Shown here: positions 24,712 through 32,142 of the stretch, piece by piece
Layout of the letters: each line of letters begins with the position of its first letter
Position numbering within the stretch: position 1 is the stretch's first letter
Assembly (NCBI RefSeq): GCF_000701365.1
Contig: NZ_JNIK01000011.1
Coordinates: forward strand, 124,001-188,000
Origin: Blastococcus sp. URHD0036
GTDB lineage: Bacteria > Actinomycetota > Actinomycetes > Mycobacteriales > Geodermatophilaceae
DNA length: 64,000 bases
Direction: 5' to 3'
Made by a program: the position numbers and the translations under genes
Notes under the pieces: model-generated
What the model saw: the letters and a program-made list of their open reading frames with translations, nothing else
The model's database searches: none
What the model was told of the DNA's origin: nothing

Positions 24712-27030
24712 ATGGAGAGGCGACAGGTGGGCACCGCGCAGCGGCACCCCCAGGTCCTGCTGTACCTCACCCTCGGTCTCACGGCCCTCTACGCGACCGG
24801 TCTCTGGGGTCGGCCGTTGTCCCCGTTCTGGGACCGGACCTACGACGTCGTCCTCTACAACCTGCCGTACCTGGCCGCCGCTCTGACCTGCTACGCCGCG
24901 GGACGACGGGTGCGTGCCGAGCGGAACGCCTGGTTCGGCCTGGCCGTGGTGCTCGTCCTCGGCGGCACGGGCAACGCGCTGCGGGTGCTCTCCGCGGGGC
25001 TCGAGGGGAACGGGCCGGCCTCCGCGCTGGCCAACGCCGTCTCCCTCACCTCGTACGCCGTCATGTACGTGCCGATCTTCGTGATGATCCGGACCCGCGT
25101 CCCGCGGTTCCACCGCAGCATGTGGCTCGACGCCATCGTCGGCGCCCTCGGGACCCTGTCGGCCGGTGTCGCGTTCGTGCTCGGCCCCTACCTGGCCCCC
25201 GGCGCCGGCGAGCCCGCGGTCGGCGCGATCGACCTCGTCGCGCCGACGACCACCATCCTGCTCATCGCCGTCCTGGTCGCCGTCGGGTCGATCCTCGGCG
25301 TGCGGCTCGACCGCACCCTGATCCTGCTCGGGGTCGGCCTGTTCTTCATCTGCGGCTCCGACATCGTGCTCTTCGCGCTCAAGATGCACGGCACCTACGT
25401 GGACGGCGGCCCGCTGGAGCTCGGCTGGCTGGTCTGCGTCGTGCTGACCGCCACCGCGGCGGCAGGTGCCCGCCCCCGCCCCGCGCCGATGGACCGTGCC
25501 GGCTCCCGCCTCGGGTGGCGCCTGCTCGCCGTCCCCCTGGCCTGCATCGTGGCCAGCCTCGTCGTCCTCGGCGCCGGCTGGACCCGGGATCTGCCCGCCG
25601 TCGCGGCGTGGCTCGCCATCGGGTGCGTGCTGGCCGGCATCACCCGCATCGGCGTGACGTTCGGCGAGGTGCGCAGCTTCAACCAGGTCAAGCGCGAGTC
25701 CCGCACCGACGAGCTCACCGGCCTGCCCAACCGCCGGTCGCTGCTCGAGGACGCCGAGCGCGTCGTCGCGACCGCGACCCCCAGCCACCCGGCGGCGTTC
25801 CTGCTGCTGGACATGGACGGCTTCAAGGAGGTCAACGACAGCCTCGGGCACACCGCCGGCGACGACCTGCTCCGCCAGATCGGGCCGCGGCTGCGCGGTT
25901 CGCTGCGCTCCCGTGACGTGCTGGCCCGGCTCGGTGGCGACGAGTTCGCCGTCCTGCTGCCCGGGACCGGCGTCCAGGAGGCCCAGGTCCTGGCCGAGCG
26001 CCTGCGCGACCTGCTGGTCGAGCCGTTCACGGTGTCCGGCGTCCGGCTGCACGTCGGCGTCAGCATCGGCGTCGGCACGACGCCGGCCCCGGCGACGACC
26101 GTGCAGGAGCTGCTGCACTGCGCCGACGTCGCCATGTACACGGCCAAGAACGACCGCGGAGGCGTGCACGTCTACGTCCCGGACCCGGTCACCGGCACCG
26201 CCGGCAGCGACCGGCTGCGCACGATGGAGGAGCTGCGGACCGCCCTCGAGGGCGACGAGCTGGTCATCCACCTGCAGCCGCAGCTGAGCCTGCACGACGG
26301 GAGCGTCTTCGGTGCCGAGGCCCTCGTCCGGTGGAACCACCCCACGCGGGGTCTGCTCTCCCCCGCGCACCTGCTGCCCGCCGCCGAGCAGGCCGGTCTG
26401 CTCCGTCCCCTGACCGACAAGGTCCTCGAGCTCGCGCTCGACGCGACCGCCCTCTGGTGGGCCGACCGCCGGGTGCCGGTCGCGGTCAACCTGTCGGCCG
26501 CCAACGTCAACGACCTGGACCTGCCCGAGAAGGTCGCCGCGGCACTGGAGCGGCACGGGCTGCCGATGGAGGCGCTCACGCTCGAGCTGGTCGAGGACAC
26601 CCTCATGACCGACGCCGACCGCGGCCGCACGGTGCTGGGCGACCTGCGCCGCGTCGGCGTCCGGACGTCGATCGACGACTACGGGACCGGGTACAGCTCG
26701 CTGGCCTACCTGCGGCACCTGCCCGCCGACGAGCTCAAGCTCGACCGGTCGCTCATCGCCGACGTCGACCGCGACCCTCGCGCGGCGGCCATCGTCCAGC
26801 ACACGGTCGCCCTCGCTCACGACCTCGGGCTGACCCTGGTGGCCGAGGGCGTGGAGACACTCGCCACCAGTGCGACGCTCGCCCGCCTCGGCTGCGACGT
26901 GGCGCAGGGCTTCGCGATCGCCCGCCCGATGCCGGTCGGCGACTTCCTGACCTGGCTCGCAGCGCACGACACGGGTGTGCTGAGCACCACACTGATCCCC
27001 GATGTCACGCAGGGAGTGCGCGCGTTCTGA
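24712..27030 (+). CDS. Membrane-bound GGDEF-EAL protein (cyclic di-GMP turnover)
   Basis: The 772-residue protein has about nine or ten hydrophobic segments in residues 15-325. A GGDEF domain follows (TDELTGLPNRRSLLED, active site GGDEF at about residues 408-412), then an EAL domain (EALVRW at about residue 536, IDDYGTGYSSLAYL, ELKLDRSLI, AEGVE). Both catalytic motifs look intact, so it could make and degrade c-di-GMP, probably under a membrane-sensed signal. The ATG at 24712 is preferred; in-frame GTGs at 24655 and 24667 would add 19 or 15 residues. It precedes the SpeD-like/LuxI-like pair by 77 bp. Confidence 0.92.
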   Translation: MERRQVGTAQRHPQVLLYLTLGLTALYATGLWGRPLSPFWDRTYDVVLYNLPYLAAALTCYAAGRRVRAERNAWFGLAVVLVLGGTGNALRVLSAGLEGNGPASALANAVSLTSYAVMYVPIFVMIRTRVPRFHRSMWLDAIVGALGTLSAGVAFVLGPYLAPGAGEPAVGAIDLVAPTTTILLIAVLVAVGSILGVRLDRTLILLGVGLFFICGSDIVLFALKMHGTYVDGGPLELGWLVCVVLTATAAAGARPRPAPMDRAGSRLGWRLLAVPLACIVASLVVLGAGWTRDLPAVAAWLAIGCVLAGITRIGVTFGEVRSFNQVKRESRTDELTGLPNRRSLLEDAERVVATATPSHPAAFLLLDMDGFKEVNDSLGHTAGDDLLRQIGPRLRGSLRSRDVLARLGGDEFAVLLPGTGVQEAQVLAERLRDLLVEPFTVSGVRLHVGVSIGVGTTPAPATTVQELLHCADVAMYTAKNDRGGVHVYVPDPVTGTAGSDRLRTMEELRTALEGDELVIHLQPQLSLHDGSVFGAEALVRWNHPTRGLLSPAHLLPAAEQAGLLRPLTDKVLELALDATALWWADRRVPVAVNLSAANVNDLDLPEKVAAALERHGLPMEALTLELVEDTLMTDADRGRTVLGDLRRVGVRTSIDDYGTGYSSLAYLRHLPADELKLDRSLIADVDRDPRAAAIVQHTVALAHDLGLTLVAEGVETLATSATLARLGCDVAQGFAIARPMPVGDFLTWLAAHDTGVLSTTLIPDVTQGVRAF

Positions 27031-27046
27031 CCCGGAAGTGAGGGCG

Positions 27047-27064
27047 CGCTCAACCTATTGAGCG
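27047..27064. promoter_or_regulatory. Palindrome upstream of the SpeD-like/LuxI-like pair
   Basis: CGCTCAACCTATTGAGCG has 7-bp perfect arms and a 4-base centre, in an AT-richer patch 44 bp before the first gene. It could be an operator, with a size like lux-box-type sites though a different sequence. A short terminator for the preceding gene is an alternative. Confidence 0.45.
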
Positions 27065-27107
27065 TAATGAGACCGGCTCGTGACCGTGAGTCATGCAGGA
27101 TGGCCTC

Positions 27108-27533
27108 ATGATCACGTCGACCTTCTCCGCACTGGTCTCTCCTCAGTCGCGCAACGGTGGCGACGGGGCGTCGCAACCGGAGGCCGGCGAGTGGCGCGAG
27201 CTCGCGCCGGAGATCCTGCGGCAGCGGTTGGTGATCGAGGGGATCCCCGCCCGGCCGGTCGACGACGAGCAGATCAGGACCTACCTCTCGGCACTGTCCC
27301 GCGAGGTCGACATGGTGCAGCTGATCGAGCCGGTGACGCACCGGTCGGACCTGTACGGCTGGGCCGGGTGGATCCACTGGGAGACCTCCGGCGCGCACTT
27401 CTACGCGTGGGAGCAGCCGCGGCTGTTCTTCTCCGTGGACATCTACACGTGCAAGGCCTTCTCCGCCGACGCCGCCGTGGCCTTCACCCGGGACTTCTTC
27501 TCCGCGGACACCATCGTGGCGAAGGCGTTCTGA
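27108..27533 (+). CDS. SpeD-family (S-adenosylmethionine decarboxylase-like) protein
   Basis: The 141-residue protein resembles AdoMet decarboxylase: RQRLVIEG at the start of the fold, WETSGAHFYAWE where SpeD has the pyruvoyl-forming Ser, and VDIYTCKAF matching the catalytic Cys region. The Ser in ETSGAH lines up with the self-processing Ser, and the Cys of YTC is kept. The usual His motif of SpeD (ESH..IHTWPE) is not. SpeD homologues are known to have been recruited as ornithine or arginine decarboxylases, so the substrate is open. CAGGAT lies 6 bases before ATG 27108. The stop is 1 base before the next ATG, so the pair is translationally coupled. Confidence 0.75.
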   Translation: MITSTFSALVSPQSRNGGDGASQPEAGEWRELAPEILRQRLVIEGIPARPVDDEQIRTYLSALSREVDMVQLIEPVTHRSDLYGWAGWIHWETSGAHFYAWEQPRLFFSVDIYTCKAFSADAAVAFTRDFFSADTIVAKAF

Positions 27534-27534
27534 G

Positions 27535-28323
27535 ATGGCGCTGCGGCTGCTGATCGCCCACACGCCGGCCGAGCGCGACGCCGCCCGGCGGGTCGAGGCG
27601 CAGGTGTTCCTCCAGGCCTTCGGCAACACGACCGAGGTGATGGAGCAGGAGTACGGCCCCTACGAGGCGCGGTCCCGCTTCGTCACCGTGATCGACGACG
27701 CCGACGGCTCCGCCCTGGGCGCGGCCCGGCTGATCCTCCCCGACGACGCGGGCAGCGTGAAGACGCTGGTCGACATGGCGGCCGGTCCCTGGCGCCTCTC
27801 CCCCGCCGACGCCCTCGGCGCCCGGGGCCTGGCCGGCGGACTCGTCTGGGACGTCGCCACCATGGCCGTCGACCCGCGGTTCCGTGCCGGCAGCGCGGGC
27901 GCCGAGGTCAGCCTCGCCCTGTTCCACGGCACCTGGCGCTACGCGCGCAACTGTGGCGTCGACGGTCTGGTGACCCTGCTGGACGACCCGGTCCTCGAGC
28001 TGTGCCAGGCCATGGGCGTGCCGTGGTTCCCGATGGCCGGTGCCACCTCGCACCCCTACCTCGGCTCACCCGGCAGCACGCCGTGCGACCTGGTCGTGGC
28101 GACGGCCGCCGAGCTCGTGACGGCCGCGCAGCCCGATCTCGCCCCGGCGCTGGTCGACGGCCGGTTCCGGTCGATCACCATGGACCCGGCCGACCTCACG
28201 GCCGACCGCGGTGTCCCGCTCGCCGAGCCCGATCCCATGCCGGTGCGGACCGACGTCCCCCGCCGCGACACCACCGGCTGGCGCCCGCCGACCGCTCGGC
28301 CCGAGGCGGTCCCGGCACCCTGA
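27535..28323 (+). CDS. LuxI-like GNAT-fold acyltransferase (autoinducer-synthase-like)
   Basis: The 262-residue protein has a GNAT fold with the LuxI-type layout. YEARSRFVTVIDDADGSALGAARLIL matches the LuxI stretch with the RL(L/I)P region, VWDVATMAVDPRFR matches the LuxI WE(L)(S)RFAVD segment, and WRYARNCGVDGLVTLLDD is the second core. LuxI enzymes make acyl-homoserine lactones from AdoMet and acyl-ACP or acyl-CoA. The C-terminal 60 residues are Pro-rich and outside the fold. It is coupled to the SpeD-like gene. A role acylating that enzyme's amine product is inference; no LuxR-type receptor is seen nearby. Confidence 0.72.
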   Translation: MALRLLIAHTPAERDAARRVEAQVFLQAFGNTTEVMEQEYGPYEARSRFVTVIDDADGSALGAARLILPDDAGSVKTLVDMAAGPWRLSPADALGARGLAGGLVWDVATMAVDPRFRAGSAGAEVSLALFHGTWRYARNCGVDGLVTLLDDPVLELCQAMGVPWFPMAGATSHPYLGSPGSTPCDLVVATAAELVTAAQPDLAPALVDGRFRSITMDPADLTADRGVPLAEPDPMPVRTDVPRRDTTGWRPPTARPEAVPAP

Positions 28324-28475
28324 CCTCCGCCCGGCCGCCTACCTCACCACGGGTGATCCGACGCGCCTCGGGAGTGAACGGGCAACTCAGAGCGTGTCCG
28401 AGGCGTTACCTTTCGGGTAGGAACATCGAGCCCCGGCAACGGCGCCGGCGGCCACGAGAGGACGGTCAGAGCACG

Positions 28476-28796
28476 ATGGAGACGAGTGTTGTCGACGTCC
28501 CCGACAAGGGGCGCTTCGAGGTCCGGCTGGGCGAACGTGTCGTCGGCCTCGCCAGCTACCACGTCGAGAACGGCGTCATGACGTTGCCGCACACCGAGGT
28601 CGACCCGAGCGTGGGCGGCCGCGGCATCGGGTCGGCGCTGGTGGCCGGCGTCCTCGACGCGGCGCGTGAGCGTGGCGTGCACGTGCTGCCGTACTGCTCG
28701 TTCATCCGGCACTACATCCAGCAGCACCCGGAGTACGTCGACCTCGTGCGCGAGGACGACCGTCCGCACTTCGGTCTGGCGACCGCCCAGGCCTGA
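28476..28796 (+). CDS. YjdJ-type small GNAT N-acetyltransferase
   Basis: The 106-residue protein matches the short GNAT family COG2388: GRFEVRLGERVVGLASYHVENGVMTLPHTEVDPSVGGRGIGSALVAGVLDAARERGVHVLPYCSFIRHYIQQHPEY. The acetyl-CoA loop is GGRGIGSAL. The substrate is unknown. It lies 152 bp after the LuxI-like gene on the same strand, and ATG 28476 has AGAGGA 13 bases upstream, so it is probably separately transcribed. Confidence 0.92.
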   Translation: METSVVDVPDKGRFEVRLGERVVGLASYHVENGVMTLPHTEVDPSVGGRGIGSALVAGVLDAARERGVHVLPYCSFIRHYIQQHPEYVDLVREDDRPHFGLATAQA

Positions 28797-28801
28797 CGTC
28801 A

Positions 28802-28848
28802 GCCCGGGGAGCATCGCAGCGAGGAACGAGCGAGGAGCGGACCCGGGC
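28802..28848. repeat. GAGCGAGGA-rich element bounded by GCCCGGG/CCCGGGC
   Basis: Seven-base inverted arms enclose a purine-rich core built from AGCGAGGA-type repeats, starting 6 bases after the GNAT stop. It may be a terminator or a copy of a dispersed intergenic repeat. Only one copy is recognised in the window. Confidence 0.4.
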
Positions 28849-28937
28849 GCGTAGTCAGGCCATGGGCACGATCTGAGCGACCGGCCCGAACGGCCGATGC
28901 ACTGCGCACAACCGGAATCGCACCTACCGTGGCGCGG

Positions 28938-30305
28938 GTGCCCACCAGCATCCTGTGGTTCCGCCGTGACCTGCGGCTCGGCGACCACCCAGCGCTGCTG
29001 ACGGCGGTCGAGACGGCCGGTGCCGACGGCGAGGTCCTCCCGCTCTTCGTCGTCGACCCGCGGCTCTGGGGGCCGTCGGGCGCACCGCGGCGGGAGTACC
29101 TCCGCCGCTGCCTGAGCGAGCTGCGCGACGCGACCGGCGGGGCGCTGGTGATCCGCTCCGGCGACCCGGCCGACGTCGTCCCCGCCGTCGCCCGCGAGCT
29201 CACAGCCGCCTCCGTGCACGTCTCGGCCGACACCGGCCCCTACGGCCGCCGCCGCGACGTCGCGGTCGAGCGCGCCCTGGGCGAGGTCGCGTTCGTGCGG
29301 ACGGGCTCCCCGTACGCCGTCGGCCCGGGGCTGGTGACCAAGCGGGACGGCACGCCGTTCCAGGTCTTCACCCCCTTCGCCCGCGCCTGGCGCGAGCACG
29401 GCTGGCCCGCTCCCGCCCCGCACCGGGACGACGTCCGGTGGTGCGCCGGCGTCCGCTCGGAGGACCTGCCGCCGGCGCCGGACCTCGGCGGCACGGAGCT
29501 CCCGCCGGCCGGCGAGGCGGCCGCCCACGAGGCGTGGGACCGGTTCCGCGAGCTGCGGCTGTCGGGCTACGCGGAGGGCCGGAACCTGCCCGCCGGCGAC
29601 GGCACGAGCCGGCTCTCGCCGCACCTGAAGTACGGGACCATCCACCCGCGCACGCTGCTGGCCGACCTCGGCCACGAGGGCGACGGCGAGGCGGTGCGGC
29701 GCTTCACCGACGAACTGGCCTGGCGGGAGTTCTACGCCGACGTCCTGTGGCACCGGCCGGAGTCCGCGCGGGAGTACCTGCGCCCGGAGCTGCAGGCTCT
29801 CGGCTACGACTCGGGGGCGCACGCCGAGGAGCTGGTGCGGGCCTGGGAGACCGGGCGGACCGGCTTCCCGATCGTCGACGCCGGGATGCGCCAGCTGCTG
29901 GGCGAGGCCTACGTGCACAACCGGGTGCGCATGATCGTGGCCTCGTTCCTGGTCAAGGACCTGCACCAGGAGTGGACACGGGGAGCGCGGTACTTCATGC
30001 AGCACCTGGTCGACGGCGACCTCGCCAGCAACAACCACGGGTGGCAGTGGGTCGCCGGCACCGGCACCGACTCCTCGCCGTACTACCGGGTCTTCAACCC
30101 GATCACCCAGGGCAAGAAGTTCGATCCGGACGGGGAGTACGTGAAGCGCTGGGTCCCGGAACTCCGCGACGTCGACGCGAAGTACGTGCACGAGCCGTGG
30201 ACGGCGCCCGGCGGCGTGCCGGCCGGCTACCCCGAGCCGGTCGTGGACCACGCCCACGAGCGGAAGGTCGCCCTCGACCGCTTCGAGCGGGTGCGCCGTG
30301 CCTGA
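28938..30305 (+). CDS. phr: Deoxyribodipyrimidine photo-lyase
   Basis: The enzyme repairs UV cyclobutane pyrimidine dimers using blue light, FADH- and an antenna chromophore. The 455-residue protein starts MPTSILWFRRDLRLGDHPALL, the photolyase start. The FAD domain includes SRLSPHLKYGTIHPRTLL and ELAWREFYADVLWH, and the ending includes SNNHGWQWVAGTGTDSSPYYRVFNP. GTG 28938 is chosen because TACCGT ends 7 bases before it; GTG 28929 would add 3 residues. The stop overlaps the DNA glycosylase start by 8 bp, giving a two-gene repair operon. Confidence 0.95.
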   Translation: MPTSILWFRRDLRLGDHPALLTAVETAGADGEVLPLFVVDPRLWGPSGAPRREYLRRCLSELRDATGGALVIRSGDPADVVPAVARELTAASVHVSADTGPYGRRRDVAVERALGEVAFVRTGSPYAVGPGLVTKRDGTPFQVFTPFARAWREHGWPAPAPHRDDVRWCAGVRSEDLPPAPDLGGTELPPAGEAAAHEAWDRFRELRLSGYAEGRNLPAGDGTSRLSPHLKYGTIHPRTLLADLGHEGDGEAVRRFTDELAWREFYADVLWHRPESAREYLRPELQALGYDSGAHAEELVRAWETGRTGFPIVDAGMRQLLGEAYVHNRVRMIVASFLVKDLHQEWTRGARYFMQHLVDGDLASNNHGWQWVAGTGTDSSPYYRVFNPITQGKKFDPDGEYVKRWVPELRDVDAKYVHEPWTAPGGVPAGYPEPVVDHAHERKVALDRFERVRRA

Positions 30306-31110
30306 GGGCCACACCCTCTTCCGGCTGGCCCGCGAGCAGCAGGAGGCGTTCGCCGGCCGGCCGGTGCACGTGACCAGCCCGCAGGGCCGTTTCGCCGCGG
30401 GCGCCGACCTCCTCGACGGCCGGGTGCTCGAGGAGGTCACCAGCTACGGCAAGCACCTGTTCGCCTGCTTCGGCGCCGACACCCTGCACGTGCACCTGGG
30501 CCTCTACGGCACCTACACCAGCGGCACCGGCAGGCCGCCGCCGCCGCGGGGTGCGCTGCGGATGCGCTGGGAGGGGCCGGGCCCCGACGGCGAGGGTGTC
30601 TGGACCGACCTGCGCGGGGCGACGGCCTGCGAGGTGCTCACCACGCCCGAGGTCGACAAGATCCTCGACCGGCTGGGCCCGGACCCGCTGCGTGCCCGCA
30701 GCCGCGACGGCGCGCTCGCCCACAAGCGGGTCGCCGGGAGCCGCACCGCCGTCGGCGCGCTGCTCATGGACCAGTCGGTGCTCGCCGGCGTCGGGAACGT
30801 CTACCGCGCCGAGATCCTCTTCCGGCACGGGATCTCGCCGTTCCGGCCCGGCCGCGACGTCGGCGCCGAGGAGTGGACGGCGCTGTGGGCCGACCTGATC
30901 GCGCTCATGCGGTCCGGCGTCCGCCTCGGCCGGATCGTGACGACCCGGCCCGAGCACCGCGGCCGCAAGCGCGGGCCGGCCACGCGGGAGGACGCGCACT
31001 ACGTCTACCGGCGCACCGGGCTGCCCTGCCGGATCTGCGGCACCGAGGTGCGCACCCAGGAGATGGTCGGCCGCAACCTCTACTGGTGCCCCGTCTGCCA
31101 GGCCACCTGA
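30298..31110 (+). CDS. nei: Fpg/Nei-family DNA glycosylase (endonuclease VIII-like, Nei2 type)
   Basis: The 270-residue bifunctional glycosylase removes oxidised bases. After Met removal Pro1 is the catalytic nucleophile, with Glu2 in PEGHT, the Nei-type start. LMDQSVLAGVGNVYRAEILFRHGI is the helix-two-turn-helix, and the C terminus has a zinc finger CRICG...CPVC. Starting PEGHT rather than PELPE favours the Nei2 subfamily over Fpg. Its GTG start lies inside the photolyase 3' end, so it is translated from the same message. A terminator overlaps the stop. Confidence 0.94.
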   Translation: MPEGHTLFRLAREQQEAFAGRPVHVTSPQGRFAAGADLLDGRVLEEVTSYGKHLFACFGADTLHVHLGLYGTYTSGTGRPPPPRGALRMRWEGPGPDGEGVWTDLRGATACEVLTTPEVDKILDRLGPDPLRARSRDGALAHKRVAGSRTAVGALLMDQSVLAGVGNVYRAEILFRHGISPFRPGRDVGAEEWTALWADLIALMRSGVRLGRIVTTRPEHRGRKRGPATREDAHYVYRRTGLPCRICGTEVRTQEMVGRNLYWCPVCQAT

Positions 31111-31156
31111 CCCGGAGGAGATCTGTGGGCGTGACGCCGACGGATCTCCTCCGGGT
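31110..31156 (+). terminator. Hairpin terminator after the photolyase/Nei operon
   Basis: A 14-bp perfect stem (31110-31123 and 31143-31156) extended by one wobble and one pair starts at the last base of the stop codon. An inner GGCG...CGCC hairpin lies in the loop. Confidence 0.75.
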
Positions 31157-31183
31157 GTCCCACCCGCGTGCCAGCATCCGGGC

Positions 31184-31750
31184 GTGCGGAACGAGCGGCG
31201 GATCCCCACCCGGACGCCGGAGTCACGGGCCTTCGCCGAGCGCGTGCAGGTGGTCATGACCCTGACCGCGCGGCTCAACGCCCTGCCGTTCGACGACCTC
31301 GACGGGCGACGGGCGCTGCTGACCGAGATCTTCGGCCGCTCGCTCCCCGACTCGCTGACGGTCCTGCCGCCGTTCTACTGCGACCACGGCCTGGCGACGG
31401 AGTTCGGCGAGCGGGTGTTCGTCAACCAGGGGTGCAGCTTTTCCGACCTCGGCGGCATCACCATCGGCGACCGCGTGCTGATCGGACCGCGAGTGACGCT
31501 GAGCACGTCGGGGCACCCGGTCGAGCCCGCCGAACGGTTCGACTTCCTGACCTGCGCACCGATCGTCATCGAGGACGACGTCTGGATCGGTGCCGCGGCC
31601 ACCATCACCCCGGGCGTGACGATCGGCCGGGGCTCGGTGGTCGGCGCGGGCGCCGTCGTCGCGAAGGACGTGCCGCCGATGAGCGTGGTCACGGCGACCA
31701 GCGCGGTCGAGCGGCGGCGGCTGGGGCCGCCGCCCGACACGGAGCGCTGA
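31184..31750 (+). CDS. Maltose O-acetyltransferase-like hexapeptide acetyltransferase
   Basis: The 188-residue protein has an N-terminal helical cap (RLNALPFDDLDGRRALLTEIFGRSL) and a left-handed beta-helix: FYCDHGLATEFGERVFVNQGCSFSDLGGITIGDRVLIGPRVTL then APIVIEDDVWIGAAATITPGVTIGRGSVVGAGAVVAKDVP. His in STSGHPV is the expected catalytic base of the MAT/NodL group. It acetylates a sugar, and the acceptor is unknown. GTG 31184 follows CAGCAT at 6 bases. It is convergent with the ABM gene. Confidence 0.93.
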   Translation: MRNERRIPTRTPESRAFAERVQVVMTLTARLNALPFDDLDGRRALLTEIFGRSLPDSLTVLPPFYCDHGLATEFGERVFVNQGCSFSDLGGITIGDRVLIGPRVTLSTSGHPVEPAERFDFLTCAPIVIEDDVWIGAAATITPGVTIGRGSVVGAGAVVAKDVPPMSVVTATSAVERRRLGPPPDTER

Positions 31751-31753
31751 GGG

Positions 31754-32056
31754 TCAGAGGGCGCCCTTGGTGCCGGTCGGGAGGGGCGTCAGGAGCTGGA
31801 CCTCCGGGGCGCCGGTCACCTTGCCGGCCAGCTTCGGCCCGACCGCGGTCAGCGCCGGCGCGGTCATGTGCGTGTTCAGCGCCTCCTGGCTCTCCCACTT
31901 CTCGATCATGACGAGCACACCGTCGGCCTCGTGCAGGGCGTAGAGCTCGCAGCCGGGCTCGGCGTGCACCTGGGGCAGGATCTCCAGGAACGCCTCCTTG
32001 ACGGCGTCCAGGTGCTCGGGCAGCGGGCGGATGTGGGCGACGACGACGACGGACAT
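31754..32056 (-). CDS. Antibiotic biosynthesis monooxygenase (ABM)-domain protein
   Basis: The 100-residue protein is one ferredoxin-like ABM domain: MSVVVVAHIRPLPEHLDAVKEAFLEILPQVHAEPGCELYALHEADGVLVMIEKWESQEALNTHM. The family includes cofactor-free quinol monooxygenases (YgiN) and many unknowns; the motif LVMIEKW fits. It is divergent from fprA with 86 bp between starts and might share its regulation. An AGGACCTGC sequence lies upstream of the ATG as a weak ribosome binding site. Confidence 0.92.
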   Translation of the reverse strand: MSVVVVAHIRPLPEHLDAVKEAFLEILPQVHAEPGCELYALHEADGVLVMIEKWESQEALNTHMTAPALTAVGPKLAGKVTGAPEVQLLTPLPTGTKGAL

Positions 32057-32142
32057 GCAGGTCCTCCAACGGCAGCGGTGGCGACAGGCCCGACAGGGGC
32101 GGTGGTTGGCGCATCCCGTCCCCGCGGGTCAGGATGCCGATC

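Noticed and set aside
24643-26967. A 774-codon open frame on the minus strand
   Set aside because: It is antisense to the GGDEF-EAL gene, whose motifs are intact; the product is low-complexity.
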